NCBI RefSeq assembly: GCF_022869165.1
Contig: NZ_CP094929.1
Coordinates: 558,001 to 622,000 of the forward strand
Reading direction: 5' to 3'
DNA: 64,000 bases
Origin: Sphaerochaeta associata
GTDB taxonomy: Bacteria; Spirochaetota; Spirochaetia; Sphaerochaetales; Sphaerochaetaceae
Shown one piece after another: positions 55,357 through 64,000 of this stretch. The position numbers and the translations under genes are program-made. The notes under the pieces were generated by a model that made no database searches, had not been told where the DNA came from, and was given only the letters and a program-made list of their open reading frames with translations. Position 1 is the first letter of the stretch. The number at the start of each line of letters is the position of its first letter.

Positions 55357-57174
55357 ATGAAAGGTGGAGCGTCCAAAATTCCTGTCATCTCAAAGTTTAT
55401 TGGCTCGAAATACAGCATTCGGGCCAAATTGATTATCATGTATTTGTTGGTGGCCACCTTACCGATCATCATTATCTCCATCATTTCTTATACCTTGTCG
55501 TTTCGAGCAATGCGGAGATCTGCTGTTGATACATTTTTCACAGTTGCCGACCAGTTGAACAACAATATCGAGTTGTTGCTGCTGGACAGTAAAAACTTCC
55601 TAAAAATCGCTGAATCAGAACAGGTTCAGAACTATCTCTACCGGTCCACTGATGAGGAAACTAAGTATAAGAATGCTATGGAAGTAGTGACTCTCTTCAA
55701 AAGTTATAGAAACTTGTTTGATTTCACCAACTACATTGCCAATGTTGTTATTCTAAACAGAAATGGCAGTCATATCAGTGAGCATCGTGGCGTCTATGAC
55801 CTGCCTGTCGGAATCGACGAGCTTGAGATAGTGCAGGAGATCCGCAAGTATGGCGACCGTATTTCCATCATTCCTGCAGAGAAGCACCCATACATGATTC
55901 CTGAGAGCACACAGGGGTATCTCTCCATCTGCCAGGTGATCCGAAAGAACATTACTCATGAGGAGTTGGGTTATATTATTGTTAATGTCAGGATTGACAC
56001 CCTGCATAACCTCGTGGATACCATTTCCATCTCACCTCCTGGTGATTTCTTCATTGTGGAGGGGCTGGACAACTTCATCTACCCGCGCACGTTTGCCTAT
56101 GAAGAGGGACTGCTGCCAAGCAATCGGATAGAGCAGATTCGCACAGAACAAAGCGGCTATTTCACCGAATCCTATAAGGGTGTGGACTCCTTTTTTGTAT
56201 TCAATACACTGGGGTTGACAGGGTGGAAGATTATCGGGCGTTCTGACAGTAGAAATCTGCTTGCCGGTGCCATCACCATCCGCAATACAACCTTTCTGCT
56301 TTTGCTGGTGACGATGACCATTTCTGTCCTCATGTATGTCTATATTTCCAGCAGACTGACGCATCCGATCAGAAATCTGAAACAGTCGATGACCCTCGTC
56401 GAGCAGGGGGACCTTGACTTACAAATAACGACTGTTTCAAAGGATGAAATCGGGGATTTGACGCATAGTTTTCACTCAATGGTCGGGAAAATCAAGGAGC
56501 TTCTGGATATCACCCGTGAAGAGCAGATGCTCTCAAAGAAGATGGAATTTCGTGCGCTACAGGCTCAGATCAATCCCCACTTCCTCTACAACTCACTGGA
56601 ATCGATACTTTGGATGGCGGAAGCCGGCAAGAAGGAAGATATTCTCACCATCACCAAGTCGCTTTCAAACTTCTATCGCATCAGTTTGAGCAAGGGTGAT
56701 TACAAGATTCCTATACGCAATGAGATTGCACATGTGGAGAATTATCTCATCATCCAGAAGTTGCGGTACCGTGACATTCTCTCGTACAAGATTGAAGTTC
56801 CCCAAACCCTGTATCAGTATACAATCATCAAACTGGTCCTGCAGCCGATTGTAGAGAATGCCCTGTATCACGGTATTAAGAATAGACGCGATATGGGAAC
56901 GCTACTTATCAAGGGGTATGAAGAGCCTGACGCCATTGTGCTTGAGGTGAGTGATGATGGCATGGGTATGGATGCAGAGCAGATTCAGAGTATTGAGCAC
57001 ATGCTGAACATACCCATTACATCTAACACACTCTCTGCAAGCTATGGACTGAGGAATATCCATCAGCGCTTGAAGCTGGAGTATGGAGAAGGGATGGGAG
57101 TGCACATAAAAAGCGAACGGTCGGTTGGGACTGTAGTCAGCATCCGCATTGCCAAGGAGCCGTATGATGTATAA
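55357..57174 (+). CDS. YesM-type sensor histidine kinase
   Basis: 605-residue membrane kinase. First helix LIIMYLLVATLPIIIISIIS (about residues 26-45), an extracellular sensor of about 230 residues, second helix TTFLLLLVTMTISVLMYVYI, HAMP (RLTHPIRNLKQSMTLVEQGD), the phospho-acceptor motif LQAQINPHFLYNSLESILWM, and an ATPase domain with LQPIVENALYHGIKN and VSDDGMGMD. The frame opens at 55312, but that ATG lies only two bases after a TATACT -10 box (55304-55309); the ATG at 55357 with GGAG is the better start. It overlaps the response-regulator gene. Complete, unlike the kinase at 15582. Confidence 0.93.
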   Translation: MKGGASKIPVISKFIGSKYSIRAKLIIMYLLVATLPIIIISIISYTLSFRAMRRSAVDTFFTVADQLNNNIELLLLDSKNFLKIAESEQVQNYLYRSTDEETKYKNAMEVVTLFKSYRNLFDFTNYIANVVILNRNGSHISEHRGVYDLPVGIDELEIVQEIRKYGDRISIIPAEKHPYMIPESTQGYLSICQVIRKNITHEELGYIIVNVRIDTLHNLVDTISISPPGDFFIVEGLDNFIYPRTFAYEEGLLPSNRIEQIRTEQSGYFTESYKGVDSFFVFNTLGLTGWKIIGRSDSRNLLAGAITIRNTTFLLLLVTMTISVLMYVYISSRLTHPIRNLKQSMTLVEQGDLDLQITTVSKDEIGDLTHSFHSMVGKIKELLDITREEQMLSKKMEFRALQAQINPHFLYNSLESILWMAEAGKKEDILTITKSLSNFYRISLSKGDYKIPIRNEIAHVENYLIIQKLRYRDILSYKIEVPQTLYQYTIIKLVLQPIVENALYHGIKNRRDMGTLLIKGYEEPDAIVLEVSDDGMGMDAEQIQSIEHMLNIPITSNTLSASYGLRNIHQRLKLEYGEGMGVHIKSERSVGTVVSIRIAKEPYDV

Positions 57175-58771
57175 AGCAGTACTCATCGAGGATGAAATAA
57201 TAATTCGTGAGAATATCAGGGAGAACTTTCCTTGGGCGGAAAATGGTGTTTTGCTTGCAGGAGAAGCCTCCGATGGAGAGACGGCATTGCAGCTTATTGA
57301 GGATGTGAACCCTCAAATTGTCATTACCGATATCAAGATGCCGTTTCTGGACGGCTTGGACTTAAGCCGTATCATCCTTTCCCAGATGCCTTGGATCAAG
57401 GTAATCATCATGACCGGTCATGATGACTTTGAACTTGCCCAGCAAGCCTTGAAGATAGGAGTAAGCGATTATCTACTCAAACCGGTCGGCATGGAGGAGC
57501 TGAAGGCAAGCCTGCATTCGGTAATCCAGAGAATCGATGATGAGCGTGCGCATCTTGATAATATTGAGAAACTGCAAACCGAGATGGAGATCAACAAACA
57601 GTTTTTGCAGAAGGAGTTTCTCAGTAATCTGATCGCCGGGGTGCTGAGCGTCTCTGAAATCTTCGATACGGCAACATCGCTAAATATCGCAATCAAGGCA
57701 AAAGCCTACGGGGTTATTGTCCTGAACTTGGAAATGCAGCCAGCCTCCGTATCAGAGGAGTTCATTAAAGCCGGTTCCATCATCAATACATTGCAGACCG
57801 ACGATGTATTGTTGATACGATCAAGTCTCAAGGAATATATCCTTTTGATGAAGGGTGCTAGTGAGAGAGCCTTGCAAAATGACAGATACCGCATCAGCCA
57901 GTCGATCAAACGGGAGCTCGAGCGACAAACAAAAGTACAGGTAAGTCTCTCCATCGGAGGAGTGAAGAGTCGACTCCAGGATATTCATGAGTCGTACGAG
58001 GAGGCGCAAAAAACGGCCAAGCTCTCCTATCTCTTTGGGAAAAACAAGGTGGTAGGATTTGAGGACACGACCATGCTCAACCCCTATCAAGGAGCGAAAA
58101 TCCCCTTTGAGCGTTCGGAGATTTCTGACTTTTTAAGAATCGGCCTTAAGGATGAATTGGAAGACTTTATAGCTCGACATATCCTGCGTTTTGAGGCATT
58201 CCCGTCCAATCTCTTTTTCACCATGCTTGCCCGCTTTAATGTGTTCTACGAGACAACCTTGTTCTTGGAGGAGATCGGGTACTATCAGCAGAGTATGGAA
58301 TCGAATCAGCAACTCAATCTCTTGATAACCGAGTGCACAGAGAGCTTGAGTTTGGACGAAGTAATTGAACAGACCAGGCAACTATTTGCCTTTGCCCTGC
58401 AACAACGGGAACAACAAAAGACTCAGACCTACGAATCGGTCATCAATAAGGTGAAAAACTTTATCAAGGCCAACTATCAACACAGGACACTGCAACTTTC
58501 GGATGTTGCCAATCATGTGAATATGAGTTGCAGTCACCTCAGTACAATCTTCAATCAAGAGACGGGTATGAGTTACACAGACTATGTTTGCGAGATTCGA
58601 ATTGCCAAGGCTAAAGAGTTGCTCTCCCTTGGATCACTGCGCTCGGCGGAAGTGGCCTATGCAGTGGGATTCAGTGATCCTCACTACTTTTACACAATCT
58701 TTAAAAAGGTAACCGGTATGACTTCAAGCGCTTATCGGATGAGTGTAAAAGGTGCCGATATCGAAGTATAA
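57167..58771 (+). CDS. Response regulator with AraC-type output, YesN type
   Basis: 534-residue regulator. Receiver domain with IEDE (7-10), phospho-acceptor Asp55 (ITDIKMP), Thr in IMTGHDD and Lys in LLKPVGM. A middle region (about 130-420) is typical of the long YesN branch. The C-terminal AraC unit shows LQLSDVANHVNMSCSHLSTIF and RSAEVAYAVGFSDPHYFYTIF. Two adjacent ATGs exist; 57167 is 7 bases from AAGGAG. It overlaps the kinase by 8 bases and probably activates the ribose-type ABC operon that follows. Confidence 0.93.
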   Translation: MYKAVLIEDEIIIRENIRENFPWAENGVLLAGEASDGETALQLIEDVNPQIVITDIKMPFLDGLDLSRIILSQMPWIKVIIMTGHDDFELAQQALKIGVSDYLLKPVGMEELKASLHSVIQRIDDERAHLDNIEKLQTEMEINKQFLQKEFLSNLIAGVLSVSEIFDTATSLNIAIKAKAYGVIVLNLEMQPASVSEEFIKAGSIINTLQTDDVLLIRSSLKEYILLMKGASERALQNDRYRISQSIKRELERQTKVQVSLSIGGVKSRLQDIHESYEEAQKTAKLSYLFGKNKVVGFEDTTMLNPYQGAKIPFERSEISDFLRIGLKDELEDFIARHILRFEAFPSNLFFTMLARFNVFYETTLFLEEIGYYQQSMESNQQLNLLITECTESLSLDEVIEQTRQLFAFALQQREQQKTQTYESVINKVKNFIKANYQHRTLQLSDVANHVNMSCSHLSTIFNQETGMSYTDYVCEIRIAKAKELLSLGSLRSAEVAYAVGFSDPHYFYTIFKKVTGMTSSAYRMSVKGADIEV

Positions 58772-58864
58772 AATTTTTAGGTGGGGAGCACGAGTTCAAA
58801 AAATTTTCTACACTCCAAAGTCTTTCTTATGAATGATTTTCAACTCCGTCCCGATTTAATTCTA

Positions 58865-58894
58865 TTGTGGGCTGAAAAAAACGGCTCATATACT
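58865..58894 (+). promoter_or_regulatory. Promoter of the ribose-type ABC operon
   Basis: -35 TTGTGG (58865-58870), an 18-base spacer and -10 TATACT (58889-58894), about 55 bases before the binding-protein ATG. Confidence 0.5.
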
Positions 58895-58949
58895 TTAGGC
58901 AGATATTACGAACAATCTTTCACATTCACCAAAAAAAAGGGGGAGAATT

Positions 58950-59912
58950 ATGAAAAGACGTAGTGTAATCACCACCGTGGCTATCGCGCTCGTGCTTCTT
59001 GCCGTGTCATCCCTGTTGTTTGCAGCTGGATCGTCAGAAGGCAAAGCTGGAGCCGCAAAAACCAAGACGTACGCAATCGTGTATCCAATCGTACACCCGT
59101 TCTTCGAACCGGTGACCGATAGTGCTGAAGCGTATGCAGAGAAGATGGGGTACAAGGTCATTACCAGAGCCCCTGAGGGAGTAGGAGTCAATCAACAAAT
59201 TGAGATCATGGAAAATCTGATCGCAATGAAGGTTGATGGTATTGCAATCGTTCCGACCGATCCTGATGCTTTGGCACCGTATATCGACAAAGCTATCGAT
59301 GCAGGAATTCCGACCATTTGTTTTGAATCCGACAACCAGGAAAGTAAGCGATTGGCGTTCTTGGGAACGTACAATTACAATGCTGGTAGACACCTTGGCT
59401 CGGTCGTAGGGCGTGAACTCAATGGGAAGGGGACGATGATCATCTGTACCGGTCTGCCCACCCAGAGAAGCTTGAACGAGCGCATACAGGGTATCCAGGA
59501 TGAGCTGAAGGAAAACTTTCCTGGCGTGAAAATTCTCGACATTCAGACCGGACAGGGTGACCCGAACTTGACTGTCAACGTCATTGAGACACAAATTCAG
59601 TCGTATCCCAATTTCGATGTTTTCACCAGCATCGATGCAACAGGCGGACCTGCTGCTGTGGCAATCTGGAAATCCCTTGGCTGGACGGCAGATGACCATA
59701 TGATCATCACATTCGATAACATGGAAGAGAACATCCAGGGAATCCGTGATGGCCAGGTAACCTCTGTCGTATCCCAAAAGCAGTGGCTCTGGGGTGAGAT
59801 GATCCTCAAGACCCTGGACGACATTGTTGCTGGAAAGAGCGTTCCAGACTCCACAGATACCGGAACGGTTGAAATCACCAAAGCTAATGTTGAAACCTAC
59901 ATGAGCAATTGA
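58950..59912 (+). CDS. Ribose-type sugar-binding protein of an ABC transporter
   Basis: 320-residue periplasmic binding protein of the RbsB group. Signal peptide MKRRSVITTVAIALVLLAVSSLLFA, mature start AGSSEGKAG. The body has KTYAIVYPIVHPFFEPVTDS, MENLIAMKVDGIAIVPTDPD, AGIPTICFESDNQESKRLAFLGTYNYNAGR and FTSIDATGGPAAVAIWKSLG, all typical of the family. GGGGGAG precedes the ATG. Two hairpins separate it from the permease gene. The ligand is probably a monosaccharide, polyol or similar. Confidence 0.92.
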   Translation: MKRRSVITTVAIALVLLAVSSLLFAAGSSEGKAGAAKTKTYAIVYPIVHPFFEPVTDSAEAYAEKMGYKVITRAPEGVGVNQQIEIMENLIAMKVDGIAIVPTDPDALAPYIDKAIDAGIPTICFESDNQESKRLAFLGTYNYNAGRHLGSVVGRELNGKGTMIICTGLPTQRSLNERIQGIQDELKENFPGVKILDIQTGQGDPNLTVNVIETQIQSYPNFDVFTSIDATGGPAAVAIWKSLGWTADDHMIITFDNMEENIQGIRDGQVTSVVSQKQWLWGEMILKTLDDIVAGKSVPDSTDTGTVEITKANVETYMSN

Positions 59913-59922
59913 TGTATTGGAC

Positions 59923-59952
59923 TTCAGCGATATCCTCTGGGGTATCGCTGAA
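59923..59952 (+). other. Intercistronic hairpin between ribose-type binding-protein and permease genes
   Basis: Perfect 10-base-pair stem TTCAGCGATA/TATCGCTGAA with a 10-base loop, starting 10 bases past the binding-protein stop. No long T-run follows. Confidence 0.65.
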
Positions 59953-59967
59953 TCTCTGTGTTTCCAA

Positions 59968-59993
59968 ACAGCTTTCGGTGTTAGGGAAGCTGT
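59968..59993 (+). other. Second intercistronic hairpin upstream of the permease gene
   Basis: Perfect 7-base-pair arms ACAGCTT/AAGCTGT around a 12-base loop, 21 bases before the permease ATG. It could influence translation of the permease. Confidence 0.45.
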
Positions 59994-60014
59994 CATGAAA
60001 TAGGTGTCTTGACC

Positions 60015-60995
60015 ATGAACAAAGTAATAACAGGCAAACAAATTAGGATTTGGGCTACCGACCTTAGAAAAAACAGGATGACCGGGCTCATCGTGCTGAT
60101 GGTTCTTCTGATACTTATCCTTTCCTTATTGCGGCCGGACACCTTTTTTTCTTCGACTAATCTATTCAACATTCTCAAGCAGGCAAGTATTGTCTCCATT
60201 ATCGCCTTCGGTCAAACCTTCATTATGGTCTCGGGGGGAATCGACCTCTCGGTCGGCTACTCCTTGGGCTTGTCCGGAGTAATCATGGCCGTTATGATTA
60301 CCGCCGGTTTTTCTCCTATGCTGGCCATACTCGGCGGATTGGGAATCAGCTGTCTTATCGGTTTGGCCAATGGTGTCATCATTACCCAATTCAAGCTGCC
60401 TCCCTTCATCGTCACCCTGGGCTTGGCCAAAATTGCCAGAGGAATTATGTATGTATTAACCCGCGGTTATCCGATTCCTGTTCGCGACCCGTTTGTAATC
60501 GGGGTGGGAAACAAGTATCTTGGGCCGTTTCCCATTATGTCTCTCATTATGCTCGCGCTCTTTGTTGTCTCAGCCTTTGTATTGGGAAAGACGGTTTTCG
60601 GCTTGAGAACAAAGGCCATAGGCGGCAATGAAACCGCCGCCCGACTTTCAGGTATAAAAGTTACTCGTCATAAAATTATGCTCTATGTGCTTACTGGTTT
60701 GCTCTGTGGTATTGCCGGAATCATCATGGCTGGTCGTGTGAACTCAGGCAATCCAAACTCGGGTGTAAACTTCGACCTGGACTCAATCGCTGCCGTAATT
60801 GTCGGAGGAACCGCCATGAGTGGCGGCGAGGGTACGGTAATCGGAACCTTGCTGGGCGCTTTGATCCTTCAGATAATCAGCAACGGATTGGTACTGATGA
60901 ATGTAAGTATCTACTGGCAGACAATCGTAGCTGGTGTGCTGATCATTTCCGTATGCGCCTTGGATAGTTTCTCCCATTCGAGAAATCAGGCATAA
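60015..60995 (+). CDS. Ribose-type ABC transporter permease
   Basis: 326-residue permease of the RbsC family. Characteristic stretches are IIAFGQTFIMVSGGIDLSVG, LANGVIITQFKLPPFIVTLG, FGLRTKAIGGNETAARLSGI and LDSIAAVIVGGTAMSGGEGT. A TTG at 60009 opens the frame; the ATG at 60015 is used. Two copies form the channel. It is 13 bases before the ATPase gene. Confidence 0.93.
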   Translation: MNKVITGKQIRIWATDLRKNRMTGLIVLMVLLILILSLLRPDTFFSSTNLFNILKQASIVSIIAFGQTFIMVSGGIDLSVGYSLGLSGVIMAVMITAGFSPMLAILGGLGISCLIGLANGVIITQFKLPPFIVTLGLAKIARGIMYVLTRGYPIPVRDPFVIGVGNKYLGPFPIMSLIMLALFVVSAFVLGKTVFGLRTKAIGGNETAARLSGIKVTRHKIMLYVLTGLLCGIAGIIMAGRVNSGNPNSGVNFDLDSIAAVIVGGTAMSGGEGTVIGTLLGALILQIISNGLVLMNVSIYWQTIVAGVLIISVCALDSFSHSRNQA

Positions 60996-61008
60996 GGGAG
61001 GATTTTCT

Positions 61009-62529
61009 ATGCAGTCCAACTATATACTGGAGATGCAAGGGATAACCAAACGTTTCCCAGGCGTGGTTGCCCTCGAAAATGTCTCATTCAATTTGATGAA
61101 GGGAGAAATTCACGCCCTCATCGGTGAGAATGGGGCTGGGAAGAGCACACTGATGAAAATTCTCGGTGGTGTCTATATACCCGATGAAGGTTCCATCTTT
61201 CTTGAGAACGAGCCGGTTCAGTTCCATACTCCACGCGAATCTTTGGCCCACAGTATCAGTGTCATTTACCAGGAATTCAATCTGGTTCCGACCCTCAGCG
61301 TTGCTGAGAATATTTTCCTTGGCAAGGAGTTGATAGCCAAGAATCGATTGGCAGCTGATCGAAAGACAATGGAAGCGGAGGCGGCCAAGGTGATGGCAAA
61401 GTTGGGTCTTTCGAATTTTGATTGCTCTGTATGGGTCAAGCATCTAAGTGTTGCACAACAACAATTGGTGGAAATCGCAAAGGCTATTTACAATAATGCC
61501 AAGATTCTTGTCATGGACGAGCCTACTGCAGTGCTCAGCCCCAACGAAACAGGCCTTCTTTTCAAGCTTATGCGTGACTTGCGTTCCCATGGGCTTTCCA
61601 TCATCTATATATCCCATCGACTATCGGAAATTCTTGATCTCTCCGACAGAGTCACCGTGCTGCGTGACGGCAAGTTTGTCGTTGAGCTGGAAAATAATCG
61701 AGATCAGGTCCACGAGACGGACTTGGTGAAATACATGGTTGGAAGGGATTTGAAGGATACGTTTCCGATGCGGGAAAACCTCGAATTCGGCGACACCATT
61801 CTCGAGGTCAAAAACCTGACCAAGAAGGGGATGTTTTCCGATATCTCATTCTCACTTCGCAAAGGTGAAATCCTTGGATTTTCCGGTTTGATTGGTGCAG
61901 GAAGAACCGAGGTGATGAAGGCTCTATTCGGGTACTATCCCGTCGATTCGGGGGAAATCTTTGTCGAGGGAAAGGAAGTTCATATCAGATCGGTCAGCGA
62001 TGCCATCAAGCATCGCATCGCCCTCATTCCAGAGGACCGTAAGCGGGAGGGCTTGGTGTTGGTGCTTTCCATGGCACAGAACATGGTTTTGACGAGCATC
62101 GATTTGGTTCAACGCTATGGGATTCTGATTAAGAAACAGTTCAACAAGGTAGTGAATTCCTATATCGAGGAGCTTTCAATTCGACCTGCACTTCCGAATC
62201 GTAAGATTAAGGATTTCAGCGGCGGCAACCAGCAGAAAGTCGTGGTTGCCAAGTGGTTATCCAATAATCCACATATTGTAATTCTTGACGAACCTACCAG
62301 GGGAATCGATGTCGGGGCCAAGGTCGAGATTTATAAATTGATCAATGCGTTGGCCCAGTCGGGTCTGGGAGTAATCTTCATCTCATCTGAACAGTTGGAG
62401 GTGATCGGCATGTGTGACCGGGTGCTGGTCATGCACAACGGAAGGATGAGCGGAGAGTTTGAGAGGAGTCAGGTGACTGAAGAAGGTCTTATGGCCGCAG
62501 CTGCCGGGCTTCGTGCACTGAATAAATAA
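61009..62529 (+). CDS. Ribose-type ABC transporter ATP-binding protein (two ATPase domains)
   Basis: 506-residue RbsA/MglA-type ATPase. First domain: Walker A GENGAGKST, signature-like LSVAQQQLVEIAKA, Walker B ILVMDEPTAVL. Second domain: degenerate Walker A GLIGAGRTEVMKALFG, signature FSGGNQQKVVVAKWL and Walker B VILDEPTRGIDVGAKVEIY. GGGAGG precedes the ATG. It energises the permease at 60015 and is followed 10 bases later by the aldehyde dehydrogenase gene. Confidence 0.94.
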   Translation: MQSNYILEMQGITKRFPGVVALENVSFNLMKGEIHALIGENGAGKSTLMKILGGVYIPDEGSIFLENEPVQFHTPRESLAHSISVIYQEFNLVPTLSVAENIFLGKELIAKNRLAADRKTMEAEAAKVMAKLGLSNFDCSVWVKHLSVAQQQLVEIAKAIYNNAKILVMDEPTAVLSPNETGLLFKLMRDLRSHGLSIIYISHRLSEILDLSDRVTVLRDGKFVVELENNRDQVHETDLVKYMVGRDLKDTFPMRENLEFGDTILEVKNLTKKGMFSDISFSLRKGEILGFSGLIGAGRTEVMKALFGYYPVDSGEIFVEGKEVHIRSVSDAIKHRIALIPEDRKREGLVLVLSMAQNMVLTSIDLVQRYGILIKKQFNKVVNSYIEELSIRPALPNRKIKDFSGGNQQKVVVAKWLSNNPHIVILDEPTRGIDVGAKVEIYKLINALAQSGLGVIFISSEQLEVIGMCDRVLVMHNGRMSGEFERSQVTEEGLMAAAAGLRALNK

Positions 62530-62539
62530 GGGGGATTCT

Positions 62540-64000
62540 ATGAAGCATTATGATTTGTTCATTGACAACAAGTGGGTGAAGAGCTCCATCGGTGAAACGT
62601 TTACATCAACGTGTCCAGCTACCGGGGAGGTGCTTGCATCGTTTGAGGAAGCCGGTCTCGACGATGTTGACAAGGCCTGTCAGGTTGCCAGAAGAACGTT
62701 CAATAGTGGTGTCTGGTCGAGAATGGAAAACAATGAGCGCGCCAAAATCATGCTCAAGGCTGCCGATATCATGCAGCGTCGTTGGGATGAGTTGTGCAGA
62801 ATGGAAGCTCAGGATACCGGTAAGCCGATTCATGAAGTCGAAACAGGAGATATGCCCTATTCAATCTATGCATTTCGGTATTTTGCAAATATTGCACGTG
62901 AGATAAACGGCGAACTCATCCCGGTTGCCAACGAACCCTACATGCATGACTACATGACATATGAGCCGTATGGAGTGGTTGCCATTATCAGTCCTTATAA
63001 CTTCCCGTTGCACCTGCTGACCCGCAGTCTTGCCCCGGCTTTGGCTGCAGGAAATACGACGGTATGCAAAGCTTCTTCCATGACTCCTTGGACAACCGCA
63101 GTGTTGGGTGAAATCATTGAAGAGGCAGGGTTTCCAGCCGGTGTGGTAAACATCATCTCCGGAAAAGGAAGTACTGTAGGTGAAGCATTGGCCTCTCATC
63201 GTGAGGTTGATGTTGTAGCACTTACCGGGTCCGAACAGGTAGGTCGGAGACTGTTGGAACTGTCCGCCAGGTCGGAGATTATTAAAAAGAATGTGCTTGA
63301 ACTGGGAGGAAAGGGACCTGTCATTGTGGAACCCGATTGCCGCTATGAGGACACCGTGGTTGGAGTGGCCGACGGACTGTTGCTGAACGGTGGGCAGGTA
63401 TGCTGTGCGCAGACCCGTCTGTTGCTCCATGAGTCGCTCTATGACCGCTTTATTGCAGATCTCTGCAAGGAACTTCAAAAACGCAAACCCGGTGACATCC
63501 TCGATCCAGAAACCCGATTGGGCTCTATGATCAACAGGGCCCAAATGGAAAAGGTCCACAAAACCGTCATGGATGCCGTCGCCGATGGTGCTACCTTGGT
63601 CTGTGGAGGCGAGCCGTTCAGTGGACCTCTCTTTGACAAGGGGTCTTTCTACAAACCGACCTTGCTGTGTGATGTACGAGAAGACATGAAATGCTACCGT
63701 GAGGAAATTTTCGGACCTGTGCTTGTGGTGATGAAGTACACATCCTTGAATGAGGCCATTGACTATGCAAACGCCTCAAAGTTTGGTTTGGGTGCAGGAA
63801 TTTTCTCGGAGAGCCATAAAACCATTCATTATGCAGCCCAACGCCTCAATGCAGGTTCGATCTTTGTGAATATGCCCAACACTGCTCGGATGAACGCTCC
63901 ATTCGGAGGGAACCGCAACAGTGGTATCGGGCGCGAATATGGGAAGACTGGATTGCACGAGTACCTGCGAACCAAGAATACCATATGGAATATGGCATTT
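62540..64000 (+). CDS. NAD(P)-dependent aldehyde dehydrogenase (runs off the window)
   Basis: 487 codons of an aldehyde dehydrogenase that continues past base 64000; probably only a few residues are missing. Conserved sites: Asn in ISPYNFPLHLLTRSLAPALA (Asn154), catalytic Glu254 in LELGGKGP, catalytic Cys288 in NGGQVCCAQTR, and the cofactor/structural motif EEIFGPVLVV. The end carries NAPFGGNRNSGIGREYGKTG, the usual C-terminal stretch. GGGGGA precedes the ATG. Co-transcribed with the ribose-type importer, so it probably oxidises an aldehyde formed from the imported polyol or sugar. Confidence 0.93.
   Translation, partial: MKHYDLFIDNKWVKSSIGETFTSTCPATGEVLASFEEAGLDDVDKACQVARRTFNSGVWSRMENNERAKIMLKAADIMQRRWDELCRMEAQDTGKPIHEVETGDMPYSIYAFRYFANIAREINGELIPVANEPYMHDYMTYEPYGVVAIISPYNFPLHLLTRSLAPALAAGNTTVCKASSMTPWTTAVLGEIIEEAGFPAGVVNIISGKGSTVGEALASHREVDVVALTGSEQVGRRLLELSARSEIIKKNVLELGGKGPVIVEPDCRYEDTVVGVADGLLLNGGQVCCAQTRLLLHESLYDRFIADLCKELQKRKPGDILDPETRLGSMINRAQMEKVHKTVMDAVADGATLVCGGEPFSGPLFDKGSFYKPTLLCDVREDMKCYREEIFGPVLVVMKYTSLNEAIDYANASKFGLGAGIFSESHKTIHYAAQRLNAGSIFVNMPNTARMNAPFGGNRNSGIGREYGKTGLHEYLRTKNTIWNMAF

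Noticed and set aside
58781-58963. 61-codon frame just upstream of the ribose-type binding protein gene
   Set aside because: It covers the predicted promoter and overlaps the binding-protein start in another frame; no family resemblance.
1-64000. CRISPR arrays, tRNA or rRNA genes, insertion sequences, prophage or integrative-element ends
   Set aside because: No regularly spaced repeats, no tRNA- or rRNA-like stretches and no transposase or integrase gene were seen on reading both strands; short tRNAs could still be missed by eye.

Overview
The window looks like a chromosomal segment of a free-living or host-associated fermentative spirochaete close to Sphaerochaeta. The main clue is the mature N-termini of the exported binding proteins (for example FASGKSE, FAAGSQE, FAAGTKE, FAAGSSE), a style I associate with that group. 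The density of carbohydrate ABC systems, YesM-type two-component pairs and AraC/LacI regulators fits the same assignment. This is inference from sequence style, not from a marker gene. No tRNA, rRNA, CRISPR array, integrase or intact insertion sequence was seen.

Layout. 1-3.0 kb: a sugar ABC binding protein and a partial permease behind a LacI-type regulator with a clear operator. 3.1-12.3 kb: a complete type II fatty-acid block, arranged divergently. fabH-fabD-fabG-fabF-fabZ-fabV runs leftward and accB-accC-accD-accA runs rightward. Both start from back-to-back promoters whose -35 boxes share one perfect palindrome; acpP is absent. 12.3-14.1 kb: a MarR/MATE efflux pair. 14.2-18.5 kb: a HAD phosphatase, a deletion scar that joins the remains of two head-to-head genes, and a two-component system with a TRAP-type lipoprotein. 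18.6-25.6 kb: a TRAP transporter followed by etfB-etfA-glcD and a TetR regulator, probably for uptake and flavin-based oxidation of a 2-hydroxy acid such as lactate or glycolate. 25.6-34.3 kb: an SGNH hydrolase, a glycerol-1-phosphate-dehydrogenase-like enzyme, two TIM-barrel isomerase-like proteins, a ferric/sugar-phosphate type ABC importer and a PfkB kinase.

34.4-47.7 kb: a Gfo/Idh/MocA oxidoreductase and a glycan-use locus bracketed by two paralogous AraC regulators. It holds an uncharacterised 839-residue alpha/alpha-toroid-like protein, an oligosaccharide ABC importer, a GH38 alpha-mannosidase and a GH105-type unsaturated uronyl hydrolase. None of the enzymes has a signal peptide, so processing is probably cytoplasmic after import. 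47.7-52.1 kb: a DeoR regulator with an archaeal-type (class II) GAPDH, a divergent phosphoglycerate kinase and a LarA-family nickel-pincer racemase. 52.2-64 kb: an AraC regulator, a zinc-type dehydrogenase, a Gfo/Idh/MocA enzyme, a YesM-type kinase and regulator, a ribose-type ABC importer and an aldehyde dehydrogenase that runs off the window.

Two features recur across the window. In all five transport operons the binding-protein gene is separated from the first permease by a perfect inverted repeat, which probably allows the binding protein to be made in excess. Several genes, mainly regulators and small enzymes, have a -10 box only 6-9 bases before the start codon and no ribosome binding site, which suggests leaderless mRNAs.
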